Source of the DNA: a virus
Reading direction: 5' to 3' (one strand)
Virus record (IMG/VR): IMGVR_UViG_3300007640_000068
Location: 1-40,790 of that record
Length of the DNA: 40,790 nt
Shown here: in pieces, positions 1-8,957 of the stretch
Position numbering within the stretch: the stretch's first letter is position 1
Layout of the letters: each line of letters starts with the position of its first letter
Program-made: the position numbers and the translations under genes
Notes under the pieces: generated by a model
What the model saw: the letters and a program-made list of their open reading frames with translations, nothing else
Told to the model about the DNA's origin: nothing
The model's database searches: none

Positions 1-1545
1 AAAGTCGTGCCAATATCAACGAACTATCCTTTCTTCTTTAAGCCCATTCAAGACGGTATGGATAGACCAAAAACAGAATTGGCATATAGAGTGCCAGCAT
101 CAAAACTCACTAGAAGATCTATATCGGACACAGAGAACGAAGAAATACTCACTGGACTCGACACAACTATTGACTGGAAAAACACTGGAGATAACTCTTA
201 CGATGGAGAAAAGTTGCGATTACTCGTCCATGATGAATCTGGAAAATGGGAACGTCCAGATAATATCCTCAACAACTGGCGTGTCACTAAAACTACATTA
301 AGACTTGGTCGTAGAATTATTGGCAAGTGTATGATGGGGTCAACTTCAAACTCTCAAGAAAAGGGAGGAGGGAATTTTAAGATATTATATAGGGATTCAG
401 ATGTGTCTGAAAGGAATGCTAATGGTCAAACAAAAAGCGGACTATATAGTTTGTTTATTCCTATGGAGTGGAACTTTGAAGGATTTATTGACGCTTATGG
501 TCAACCTGTATTTAGAAAGCCAGAAAATATTGTTTTAGATGCTCTTGGAGATGTTATAGAGGGGGGAGTATTAGATTATTGGGAAAATGAAGTAGAGAGC
601 CTTAGAAGCGATTCTGACGCACTTAATGAGTTTTATAGACAGTTTCCAAGAACAGAAGGACATGCTTTTCGTGATGAAGCTAAAAATAGTTTATTTAATC
701 TAACTAGAATATATGAACAAATAGACTTTAATGATAATCTTGAAAGGCAACGTGTTGTACAAAGGGGAGGGTTCTCTTGGAAGAATGGAATCAAAGACAC
801 GGAGGTTATATGGACGCCAGAAAAGAATGGAAGATTTTATGTGACTTGGATACCTCCACGAGATCTTAGAAACAGGGTTATACATAGAAATGGATTTAAA
901 TATCCTGGAAACGAGCACATAGGGTCTTTTGGATGTGACTCTTATGATATATCTGGAACCGTAGGGGGAGGAGGTTCTAATGGAGCTCTTCATGGATTTA
1001 CAAAGACAAACTTTGACGGTCCTTCTAATATGTTCTTTTTGGAGTATATATATAGACCTCAAACGGCAGAGATTTTCTACGAGGATGTTCTTATGGCAAT
1101 GGTATTTTATGGTATGCCTATTCTAGCTGAAAATAACAAACCTAGACTTTTGTATCATTTAAAAAATAGAGGATATAGAAGATGGAGTATAAACAGACCA
1201 GATAAACATACAAATGATTTATCTAAAGCAGAAAAGGAGCTTGGCGGTATACCGTCCTCTCCTTCAGTGATTTCCATACACGCAGAAGCTATAGAAAGCT
1301 ATATAGAAAACAATGTTGGATTTAGTGACGAGGGAACTGGAAAGATGTACTTTACAAGAACTTTACTTGATTGGGCAAACTATGATATTAATAATAGAAC
1401 AAAGTTTGATGCAACAGTAAGTTCAGGATTGGCTATCATGGCAAATCAGAAGTATGTCCTTAAGCCTCAAAAAAATAGTATAGAAATAAATGTTAACTTT
1501 GCAAAGTATAATAATGGAGGCATAGTTAGCTCTATTATAAAGTAA
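1..1545 (+). CDS. terL: Terminase large subunit (5' partial)
   Basis: Packaging motor and nuclease that pumps DNA into the prohead and cuts concatemers. The frame is open to the left edge, so the N-terminus with Walker A lies outside. Counting from the GTG at 7, a Walker B motif (LLVHDE, residues 72-77) is followed by a coupling motif GSTSN (111-115). The C-terminal half looks like the RNase H-fold nuclease, with a first acidic residue in FGCDSYD (D311). It is followed 4 nt later by the portal gene, the classical order. No frameshift seen. Family assignment is by motif and context; the crAss/Cellulophaga-podovirus likeness is from memory of those proteins. Confidence 0.9.
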   Translation, partial: KVVPISTNYPFFFKPIQDGMDRPKTELAYRVPASKLTRRSISDTENEEILTGLDTTIDWKNTGDNSYDGEKLRLLVHDESGKWERPDNILNNWRVTKTTLRLGRRIIGKCMMGSTSNSQEKGGGNFKILYRDSDVSERNANGQTKSGLYSLFIPMEWNFEGFIDAYGQPVFRKPENIVLDALGDVIEGGVLDYWENEVESLRSDSDALNEFYRQFPRTEGHAFRDEAKNSLFNLTRIYEQIDFNDNLERQRVVQRGGFSWKNGIKDTEVIWTPEKNGRFYVTWIPPRDLRNRVIHRNGFKYPGNEHIGSFGCDSYDISGTVGGGGSNGALHGFTKTNFDGPSNMFFLEYIYRPQTAEIFYEDVLMAMVFYGMPILAENNKPRLLYHLKNRGYRRWSINRPDKHTNDLSKAEKELGGIPSSPSVISIHAEAIESYIENNVGFSDEGTGKMYFTRTLLDWANYDINNRTKFDATVSSGLAIMANQKYVLKPQKNSIEINVNFAKYNNGGIVSSIIK

Positions 1546-1549
1546 AAAT

Positions 1550-3973
1550 ATGCAAGATTCTTCTGGGAGATATACTATAGGATTTCCAAATCAACTAGCG
1601 TCTGATGCAGAAAAAGCATCTAAACAATATGGCTTAATGGTAGGACGTGCTATTGAGTCTGAATGGTTTAGAAAAGAGGGTGGTCAATCTAGGTTTTACA
1701 ACAATAGAGATACATATCACAAGCTTAGAACTTACGCTATGGGCGAACAGTCTGTGCGTAAATATAAAGATGAACTTGCTGTCAATGGAGACATATCTTA
1801 TCTAAACTTAGACTGGACTCCAGTTCCTATTATTCCAAAGTTTGTTGACATTGTGGTTAATGGAATAACAAACAGACTTTTTGATATTAAAGCGGAAGCT
1901 GTAGACCCAATATCGTCAAACAAAAAAGCAATGTACAAAAATCGCATTCAAACTGAAATGCGAAATAAAGAAGATTTTGAAGAAATAGGAGCGTTGTTAG
2001 GGAAGAATATGTTTTCTACTCAACCAGACATGCTGCCAGAATCTGACGATGAGTTAGAGCTTCACATGAAAATCGACTACAAAGATGATATTGAAATAGC
2101 TGAAGAGAAAGCTATTGAGACTACTTTGAAATACAATAACTACGAATTAACCAAAAAACGTGTAGATGAAGATGCTACAGTTCTTGGTATATCAGCAATA
2201 AAGCATTCTTTCAATAGACATGAAGGGGTGAAGGTTGAATATGTTGATCCTTCTGATTTGGTGTACAGCCCCACAGAGGATCCTTATTTTGATGACTGTT
2301 ATTATTTTGGTGAAGTTAAGAATGTAAATATCACTGAATTAAAGAAAATAGATCCATCACTAACGCAGGCAGAAATAGATGAAATAGCTAAATCTTCGTC
2401 TAAATTTGATGCTTATCAAGGAATGCGTGGTGGCTATAAGACCGATAACTTTGATTATAACACAGCTACATTGCTGTATTTCTGTTATAAGACGGACAAG
2501 AATATCGTATATAAAAAGAAAAAAAACGCCTACGGAGGAGATAGGGTATTGAAAAAAGACGATCAATTCAATCCACCCAAGACAGAGCAAGCTCGTTTTG
2601 AAAAACTATCTAAAAGAATTGACGTATGGTACGAAGGTGTTCTTGTTCTAGGAACAAACAGAATCCTGAAATGGGATGTAATGAAAAACATGGTGAGACC
2701 GAAAAGCTCGATGGAGAAAGTATACGCTCCATTTATTGTAAGTGCACCAAAAATGTACAGGGGTCAGATTGATTCACTTGTTAAAAGAATGATTCCTTTT
2801 GCGGATCAAATACAATTATTACATTTAAAATTACAGCAGGTTGCTGCTAAAATGATTCCAGATGGAGTTTTTATTGACATTGATGGACTTAGTTCTATTA
2901 ATTTAGGCAATGGAAACACGTATTCTCCACAAGAGGCTTTGAATTTATATTTCCAAACTGGATCAGTTATAGGTAGAAGTCTTACGGAAGAGGGAGAATT
3001 TAATCACGGCAAAGTTCCTATTCAGGAATTAACCTCATCTGGAGCAAACGCTAAAATATCTTCCCTTATAAACGTATATAACTACAATCTTAATATGTTA
3101 AGGGGCGTGACAGGCTTAAATGAAGCTAGAGATGGTTCTATGCCAGATTCACATGCTTTAGTAGGTGTTCAGAAGCTTGCTGCACTAAACTCAAATACTG
3201 CAACAAGACACATTTTAAAATCAGGGATATTTATAACACAGAGACTTGCAGAGTGTGTTAGTTATCGTATATCTGACATATTAGAGTATTCTGATATGAA
3301 AGAAGACTTTGTTAAAAACATTGGCAGGCATAGCGTTGAAATACTTGAAGAGATTAAAGAGCTTCATTTACACGATTTTGGAATTTTTATTGAATTACAT
3401 CCTGACGAAGAAGAAAAACAGATGCTTGAGCAAAACATCCAAACATCTTTATCTGCTGGTAAAATTGATATAGATGACGCAATTGATATTAGAGGCATTA
3501 AAAATGTAAAAATTGCCTCACAATTGTTGAAAGTTAGAAAAAGACGCAAAGAAAAACTAGACAATAAACGTCAACAAGAAAACATTGCGTTACAAGCTGA
3601 GGCTAATCAACAAGCTGCTTTAACGGCTGAGCAAGGCAAACAACAAACAGCACTAGCTAAAATGGAGGCTGAGGCTAAAATAAAACAACTTGAGGCTGAT
3701 CTTGAAATGCAAAGAATGCAACAGGAGTTTTATTTAAAATCAGAACTTATAAAACTTCAGAAGGGCATTGAAGGACAAATAAAGTCTACTGAAATGCAAC
3801 TTCAAATGGAAAAAGACAGGTACAAAGAAGATAGAAAAGACGGTAGAACTGCGAAACAAGCTACCCAACAATCAAAATTAATTCAGCAGAGACAACAGGA
3901 TTTAGATCCAATTGACTTTGACGGCAGGGATTCATTAGGCTCAGGCATAGAGGGAATCGTAGGCATTGATTAA
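1550..3973 (+). CDS. Portal protein
   Basis: Dodecameric ring at the packaging vertex, inferred from size (807 aa), position directly after the terminase and before scaffold and capsid genes, and overall pattern: an alpha/beta body, then a long Q/E/K-rich helical C-terminus (about residues 650-780) with many QQ and EAEAK-type stretches predicted to form a coiled coil. Such long helical tails are typical of podovirus portals and may form the barrel inside the capsid. Start ATG at 1550 follows an A-rich leader with no Shine-Dalgarno. The length resembles portals of crAss-like phages. Function rests mostly on synteny. Confidence 0.85.
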   Translation: MQDSSGRYTIGFPNQLASDAEKASKQYGLMVGRAIESEWFRKEGGQSRFYNNRDTYHKLRTYAMGEQSVRKYKDELAVNGDISYLNLDWTPVPIIPKFVDIVVNGITNRLFDIKAEAVDPISSNKKAMYKNRIQTEMRNKEDFEEIGALLGKNMFSTQPDMLPESDDELELHMKIDYKDDIEIAEEKAIETTLKYNNYELTKKRVDEDATVLGISAIKHSFNRHEGVKVEYVDPSDLVYSPTEDPYFDDCYYFGEVKNVNITELKKIDPSLTQAEIDEIAKSSSKFDAYQGMRGGYKTDNFDYNTATLLYFCYKTDKNIVYKKKKNAYGGDRVLKKDDQFNPPKTEQARFEKLSKRIDVWYEGVLVLGTNRILKWDVMKNMVRPKSSMEKVYAPFIVSAPKMYRGQIDSLVKRMIPFADQIQLLHLKLQQVAAKMIPDGVFIDIDGLSSINLGNGNTYSPQEALNLYFQTGSVIGRSLTEEGEFNHGKVPIQELTSSGANAKISSLINVYNYNLNMLRGVTGLNEARDGSMPDSHALVGVQKLAALNSNTATRHILKSGIFITQRLAECVSYRISDILEYSDMKEDFVKNIGRHSVEILEEIKELHLHDFGIFIELHPDEEEKQMLEQNIQTSLSAGKIDIDDAIDIRGIKNVKIASQLLKVRKRRKEKLDNKRQQENIALQAEANQQAALTAEQGKQQTALAKMEAEAKIKQLEADLEMQRMQQEFYLKSELIKLQKGIEGQIKSTEMQLQMEKDRYKEDRKDGRTAKQATQQSKLIQQRQQDLDPIDFDGRDSLGSGIEGIVGID

Positions 3974-3978
3974 TTTTA

Positions 3979-3986
3979 TAATTTTG
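3979..3986 (+). promoter_or_regulatory. Bacteroidota-type -7 element TAATTTTG
   Basis: Matches TAnnTTTG and sits 23 nt before the scaffold start in the only gap between portal and scaffold genes. No TTG is found at the expected -33 distance, so this is a weak candidate promoter for the scaffold-capsid block. Confidence 0.35.
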
Positions 3987-4009
3987 CATAATAATTAAAT
4001 CTAATTTAT

Positions 4010-5140
4010 ATGGAATGGAAAGTAAGGGCGTTGGATAACGATGGTAATCCTATTGAGCCAAATCAAGAAACTGTACAAGAAGAGGTGCAAGAGCCTGTTC
4101 AAGAAAGTGTACAGCAAGAGATAGTAGAAGAAACAACAGAAGAACAAGAGGTTGTAGCGGAAAGCGAGCCATCTGTTGAGGAAAAAATAGAAGATAAAGT
4201 TATAGAAAAGCCTTTCGAGCTTGACGATAATAGTATCTTGAGTTATTTAAAGGATAGACACAACTTAGAAGTTGAGTCTATTGACGTTCTTAAAAATACT
4301 GGAAAAAAACAAGAGCAATCTTTACCAGAAGATATTGTTAAGTTTATGGAGTACAAGAAAGAGACTGGACGTTCTTTCGATGACTATGCTAGACTACAAC
4401 AAGACTGGTCACAAGTCGATGAGACAACACGTTTGCGAGAATATTATAAGCAAACAAAGCCTCATTTAGATATAGATGAAATTGATTATTTAATCAAAGA
4501 AGAGTACAGCTATGATAGTGAACTTGACGATGAAAAAGATATCAAGAAAAAAAAGATTGCATATAAAGAGGAATTATATAAAGCTACTAGCCACTTTGAA
4601 GCGTTAAAGGAGAAATATAAAGCACCACTTGAGTCAAGAGATGCCGATATCCCAGAGCCCTACATGGAAGCTTTTAACTTTTATAATCAATACAGAGAAC
4701 AATCTGAGCAAGAAGCAGAAGCTCAAAAACAGCGCTCTAAAGTCTTTGCTGAAAAAACGAATGTTCTTTTTTCTGATGATTTCAAAGGTTTTGAATTTAA
4801 AGCAGGAGAAAAGAAACAAGTTTATAAGCCATCCGATATAAGTAAAGTTAAAGAAGTACAGTCTGATATCAGCAACTTTTTTAATCAACACTTAGATGAA
4901 AATGGAATAGTTAAAGACATTAATGCGTATCACAAAGCTTTGTACGCTGCACAAAATGCAGACACTCTATTTAATTTTGCTTATGAGCAAGGTAGAGCAG
5001 ATGCAACGGATGGAATTGTTAAAGAAACTAAAAATATAGACATGAACATCCGTGAAAATGTAGTAACAGAAAGCGGAGGTACAAAGTTTAGAGCTGTTTC
5101 AGCAGAAGATGAGTTCTCGTTTAAAATTAAAAAACGATAA
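4010..5140 (+). CDS. Putative capsid scaffolding protein
   Basis: 376 aa, very acidic and charged, with a Gln/Glu/Val-rich N-terminal segment (about residues 19-65, many EE, VQE and QE units) and long predicted helices, including KKKK patches in the middle. It lies between portal and major capsid protein, where podoviruses encode the scaffold. No catalytic motif is visible. Scaffolds are poorly conserved, so the assignment comes from position, size and composition. An assembly-core or head-associated role is the main alternative. Confidence 0.65.
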   Translation: MEWKVRALDNDGNPIEPNQETVQEEVQEPVQESVQQEIVEETTEEQEVVAESEPSVEEKIEDKVIEKPFELDDNSILSYLKDRHNLEVESIDVLKNTGKKQEQSLPEDIVKFMEYKKETGRSFDDYARLQQDWSQVDETTRLREYYKQTKPHLDIDEIDYLIKEEYSYDSELDDEKDIKKKKIAYKEELYKATSHFEALKEKYKAPLESRDADIPEPYMEAFNFYNQYREQSEQEAEAQKQRSKVFAEKTNVLFSDDFKGFEFKAGEKKQVYKPSDISKVKEVQSDISNFFNQHLDENGIVKDINAYHKALYAAQNADTLFNFAYEQGRADATDGIVKETKNIDMNIRENVVTESGGTKFRAVSAEDEFSFKIKKR

Positions 5141-5163
5141 TTAATCATTAAAAACTTTAAAAA

Positions 5164-6501
5164 ATGAGTGTAACTATTTCTGGAGTACAAGGTGCTTTAA
5201 CCCCAGCTCCATCAAAGTCGACTTTATCGACTAACTATTTAGGGTCTGCTATTGAGTTTACTTCTCAATACTTACCTGATGTTTATGAAAAGGAGTTCGA
5301 AAAGTACGGTAATCGTTCTGTATCTTCATTCTTAAGAATGGTAGGTGCTGAGATGCCTTTCCAATCGGACGTTATTCAATGGGCTGAGCAAGGTCGTCTT
5401 CACTTAGCTGTGTCTGGCGCTACTCGTTCAGGTGATGTAATCACTTCTAACGCACACCCTTTCCGCGTTAACCAAACAGTAATCATTTCTGATGGAACTG
5501 ACCAAGACAAAGCTATCGTTACAGCTGTAACTACTAACACATTTGATGTTGCTTCTTATTCTGGAGCAAACATTGCTGCTGCTGTTGGTACAACTGGACT
5601 TAGCGTATTTGCTTTCGGTTCTGAATTTGCTAAAGGTACTGCTGGAATGAGCGGTTCTCTAGAGGCTCCTAAAGATATCCAAACTACTACTCCTATTATC
5701 ATCAAAGATAAATATGAAGTAAATGGTTCTGACATGGCTCAGATTGGATGGATTGAAGTAACTACTGAGAACGGTGCTACTGGATACCTATGGTACTTAA
5801 AATCAGAGCATGAAACTCGTCTACGTTTTGAAGATTACCTAGAATTATCTCTTATTGAAGGAGAGCCTGCTGCTTCTGGATCTGGTGCTGAAACTGCTGG
5901 ATACAAAGGAACAAAAGGTTTATTCTATGAATTAGAAAATCGTGGTAACATTTCTACTGGTTCTATTGCTACTCGTGCTGACATCGAAGAGCTTATCAAA
6001 GTTCTAGACAAAGAAGGAGCTATCCAAGAAAACGTACTTTTCGTTAATCGTACTAAATCTTTCGAAATTGACAAAGTATTAGCTGATCAAAATAACAGCG
6101 GTGCTTCTACAAGCTCTTACGGTTTATTTGATAACGATGAGTCAATGGCTATCAGCTTAGGATTCAAAGGATTCAACTTAGGCTATGATTTCTACAAAAC
6201 TGACTGGAAATACTTAAACGATGCTACAACTGGAGCCTTAACTTCTGGAGTAGATGGTGTATTAGTTCCTGCTGGTACTACTACTATCTACGATCAAGTT
6301 TTAGGTAAGAACGCTGTTCGTCCTTTCTTGCACGTGAAATATCGTAAGTCAGAAGCAGAAGATCGCAAGTATAAGTCTTGGGTTACTGGTTCAGCTGGTG
6401 CTGCTGGAATGACAAGCGACCTTGACGCAATGCAAGTTCACTTCTTAAGTGAAAGAGCGCTTTGTGTTCATGGAGCAAACAACTTCATCCTTATGAAGTA
6501 A
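5164..6501 (+). CDS. Major capsid protein
   Basis: 445 aa, in the capsid position. The N-terminal part, with EFTSQYLPDVYEKEF and then VIQWAEQGRLH near residue 75, resembles major capsid proteins of crAss-like and related Bacteroidota podoviruses (HK97 fold expected). A Gly/Ala/Thr-rich region around residues 80-165 could be an inserted surface domain. Codon use differs from neighbours: Arg is mostly CGT, while most other genes use AGA, as expected for a very highly expressed gene. It is followed immediately by a strong intrinsic terminator, consistent with a separately measured, abundant mRNA. Confidence 0.88.
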   Translation: MSVTISGVQGALTPAPSKSTLSTNYLGSAIEFTSQYLPDVYEKEFEKYGNRSVSSFLRMVGAEMPFQSDVIQWAEQGRLHLAVSGATRSGDVITSNAHPFRVNQTVIISDGTDQDKAIVTAVTTNTFDVASYSGANIAAAVGTTGLSVFAFGSEFAKGTAGMSGSLEAPKDIQTTTPIIIKDKYEVNGSDMAQIGWIEVTTENGATGYLWYLKSEHETRLRFEDYLELSLIEGEPAASGSGAETAGYKGTKGLFYELENRGNISTGSIATRADIEELIKVLDKEGAIQENVLFVNRTKSFEIDKVLADQNNSGASTSSYGLFDNDESMAISLGFKGFNLGYDFYKTDWKYLNDATTGALTSGVDGVLVPAGTTTIYDQVLGKNAVRPFLHVKYRKSEAEDRKYKSWVTGSAGAAGMTSDLDAMQVHFLSERALCVHGANNFILMK

Positions 6502-6510
6502 TATTTATCT

Positions 6511-6543
6511 AAAGGGGATGGGACATCCTGTCCCCTTTTTTTT
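6511..6543 (+). terminator. Intrinsic terminator after the capsid gene
   Basis: AAAGGGGA ... TCCCCTTT arms around a 12-nt centre, followed by a run of T. An inner GGGACA/TGTCCC pairing is an alternative fold. It lies 10 nt after the capsid stop codon. Confidence 0.9.
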
Positions 6544-6565
6544 AATTTAATTAAATAGTAATAAA

Positions 6566-7324
6566 ATGGCAAAAAAAAATACAACTACCCAATCTGGTTG
6601 GGAAGTAAAAGATAGAGTTTATATATTATCTGGAAACAGAACTCCAGTAAACTTCATTCTAAGATCGAGACATAGTCTCAACAAACCACTACAATATTTT
6701 GACGGACAGATTACACGTTCACTTAGATTCGCATCGAATCAAACTTCTGTGTTTGAGGATGAGCAATTTGGAGATGTGACTCTTCCAGCGATTATATTTA
6801 AAGACGGAAAACTAATTGTTCCTAGAGAACAGGTTTTGTTGCAACAATTTTTAAGTTTATTTCACCCAGACAGAGGTAAAGTATACGAAGAATTTGACCC
6901 CAATGCTAAGGCAGAATTAGAGATTGCTAGTGAAGAGGAGAAGCTTGATGCTCAAAATTTAGTTAGAGAAATGGATATTGAAGATTTAGAGGCTATAGCA
7001 CGTGTTGCTTTAGGGTCTGGGGTTTCAAACATGAGCTCTAAAGAAATGAAAAGAGACATGCTTATTTATGCTAGAAACAATCCAAAAGAGGTAACGGATT
7101 TAGCTCAAGATGAGAATATTAAATTACGTAATCTAGCTGTTCGTGCAGTTGAAATGGGAGTGCTCTTTATTAAAGACGACAATAGAACTGTATGCTGGAA
7201 CAATAAAACAAAAGACAAAATTGTAACAGTTCCTTACGGTGAAAATGTATATTCAGCTCTTGCTGGGTTCTTTAAAACAGATGACGGACTAGACATTTTA
7301 CAAGGCATCACCAATAAAATGTAG
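6566..7324 (+). CDS. Conserved virion-module protein, possible capsid-associated protein
   Basis: 252 aa, placed between the capsid terminator and the connector genes. The N-terminal half reads like a beta-rich domain (residues 12-95, with repeated short hydrophobic strands). The middle is helical and acidic (about 110-195, with LDAQNLVREMDIEDLEAI), and the end is again mixed. No signal peptide or membrane segment. I recall similar proteins just after the capsid gene in crAss-like phages, but their function is unknown to me. A capsid-auxiliary or head-completion role is inference from position only. It ends in two consecutive hairpins. Confidence 0.75.
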   Translation: MAKKNTTTQSGWEVKDRVYILSGNRTPVNFILRSRHSLNKPLQYFDGQITRSLRFASNQTSVFEDEQFGDVTLPAIIFKDGKLIVPREQVLLQQFLSLFHPDRGKVYEEFDPNAKAELEIASEEEKLDAQNLVREMDIEDLEAIARVALGSGVSNMSSKEMKRDMLIYARNNPKEVTDLAQDENIKLRNLAVRAVEMGVLFIKDDNRTVCWNNKTKDKIVTVPYGENVYSALAGFFKTDDGLDILQGITNKM

Positions 7325-7382
7325 TGTTTCCACCCAACACTACCACAAGAGGGGAGTTACGAGAGTGGCTCCTCTTTTTTTT
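7321..7382 (+). terminator. Double-hairpin terminator
   Basis: A perfect 8-bp hairpin (GTAGTGTT/AACACTAC, 7-nt loop, 7321-7343) overlaps the stop codon. A second hairpin, AAGAGGGG/CTCCTCTT with one G-T wobble (7347-7376), runs into a T tract. Confidence 0.8.
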
Positions 7383-7383
7383 G

Positions 7384-7391
7384 TATTTTTG
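7384..7391 (+). promoter_or_regulatory. Bacteroidota-type -7 element TATTTTTG
   Basis: Fits TAnnTTTG, lies right behind the terminator T tract and 15 nt before the next start codon. No clear TTG at -33. A terminator followed by a promoter suggests that a new transcription unit starts here. Confidence 0.5.
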
Positions 7392-7406
7392 TGGAAAGAT
7401 TTAGTA

Positions 7407-8096
7407 ATGATAGATAACGTAAGAAGCACTGTATTAAGTGTGTTAAATAAAGAGAACAGAGGAACTCTTACGGTTTCTCAGTTTAATGCATATGCTAAGT
7501 ATGCTCAGCAATCATTGTTTGACCAATACTTTTCTGAATATTCTCGTTTATCTACATTAAAAAACGCTAGAAGATTATCTAGGGATCAGGGAGATAAATT
7601 AACTATTTTAAGATCGAACATAGACAAGTTTATGAAGTCTGCAACAATATCTAAGACTTCTACATATTACATCAAGCCATCTGACTTATACGCTCCCATA
7701 TCTTTAGTATATGGAGGAAAAATGGTTGAATATATTCCAAAACATAAACAAACGTTTTTAGAGTCATCTAACATATCTGGTCCATCAACATTGTATCCAG
7801 GATATTGTGATGAGAATGATTATTGGTATTTAAAACCAGCTTCTTTAGCAGATGATTTAAGTTTATCTTACATAAGAACTTTAGCCGATCCAAAGTGGAC
7901 ATATACTGTAGTGGCAGAGAACCCTATATTTAATCCTTCGGCTGGAGACTATCAAGATTTCGAGCTTGGTCCAGATGACGAAACTGGATTAATTATAGAA
8001 ATATTAAAACTATCTGGAGTAACTATTAGAGAGGCAGAAGTAACTCAAGCAGCCGCTCAAATAGATGCTATAGATGCGCAAAAAGAAAATGTATAA
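7407..8096 (+). CDS. Putative head-tail connector / structural protein
   Basis: 229 aa from the ATG at 7407. I reject an earlier in-frame start at 7365 because it would place the coding region across the terminator and the -7 element. The N-terminal half is helical and rich in Ser/Lys/Arg; the second half has many aromatic strands (residues about 95-180). No known catalytic motif. It sits directly upstream of the adaptor-like protein and downstream of the capsid genes, so a ring or connector component is likely but unproven. Confidence 0.7.
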   Translation: MIDNVRSTVLSVLNKENRGTLTVSQFNAYAKYAQQSLFDQYFSEYSRLSTLKNARRLSRDQGDKLTILRSNIDKFMKSATISKTSTYYIKPSDLYAPISLVYGGKMVEYIPKHKQTFLESSNISGPSTLYPGYCDENDYWYLKPASLADDLSLSYIRTLADPKWTYTVVAENPIFNPSAGDYQDFELGPDDETGLIIEILKLSGVTIREAEVTQAAAQIDAIDAQKENV

Positions 8097-8099
8097 TAG

Positions 8100-8957
8100 A
8101 TGGCACTAACAGATCAACAATATTATAATGATAGCGCTAATTGGGGTGAAAGTCAGTTTGTGCTATTGAAGGATATCATAAATAATTTTATGGCATTCTA
8201 TGTAGGAGATGATAAATTAATAAATGATGTTCAGCGTTATGATGTTGTATTTCATGCAAAGAGGGGATTACAAGAACTTCATTATGATGCATTAAAAGAC
8301 GTTAGAGCTCTTGAATTGGAATTGCCTGATGATTTAAGACTTGAGTTGCCAAAAGATTTTGTTAGACTAATTAGACTCTCTTGGGTTGATGATTTAGGAA
8401 GGCTTCATCAAATGATGTCTGACGATCAAACTACAATAGCAAAGGCATATCTACAGGACAATGATTACAACATTATATTTGATAGTCAAGGCGCTGCTAC
8501 AGAAGGAACCTCAGTTATAGACACAAAACTAGCTCTAGCTCAAAGTGTAGACAACGATACATTTACAAATTTAGATTATGAGTTTTTTGGAGGTCGCTTT
8601 GGGCAGGACACAAAAAGCGCTAATGTAAATGGGAAGTACAATATTGATAAGAATTTAGGATATATTAGATTTAGTTCAGATGTAAAAGGAAAAGCCGTTG
8701 TTATAGAGTATTTGACAGATGGCTTAGAATACATGAATGAAGATGAGTTGAAAATAAATAAACTTGCTGAGGACTTTTTATACAAGTATATTGCATATCA
8801 AATAATTCAATACAAGTTTGGCGTTCAAGAGTACATTGTTAGACGTGTGAAGGGGGAGCATTTTGCAGCCCTTAAAAACATGAAAATAAGAATGATGGAT
8901 ATACATCCATTTGATTTAGTACAGGCTCTTAAGGGACGTAACAAGTGGATTAAATAA
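8100..8957 (+). CDS. Head-tail adaptor / ring protein
   Basis: 285 aa, starting 4 nt after the previous stop. The N-terminal region (about residues 40-75, RYDVVFHAKRGLQELHYDAL) is a helical pattern I recognise from ring/adaptor proteins of crAss-like and Cellulophaga podoviruses, comparable in role to T7 gp11 or P22 gp4. A variable central segment (about 115-190) is followed by a conserved helical C-terminus. Its stop codon overlaps the next start (TAATG), so translation with the tail stabilisation protein is probably coupled. Confidence 0.75.
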   Translation: MALTDQQYYNDSANWGESQFVLLKDIINNFMAFYVGDDKLINDVQRYDVVFHAKRGLQELHYDALKDVRALELELPDDLRLELPKDFVRLIRLSWVDDLGRLHQMMSDDQTTIAKAYLQDNDYNIIFDSQGAATEGTSVIDTKLALAQSVDNDTFTNLDYEFFGGRFGQDTKSANVNGKYNIDKNLGYIRFSSDVKGKAVVIEYLTDGLEYMNEDELKINKLAEDFLYKYIAYQIIQYKFGVQEYIVRRVKGEHFAALKNMKIRMMDIHPFDLVQALKGRNKWIK

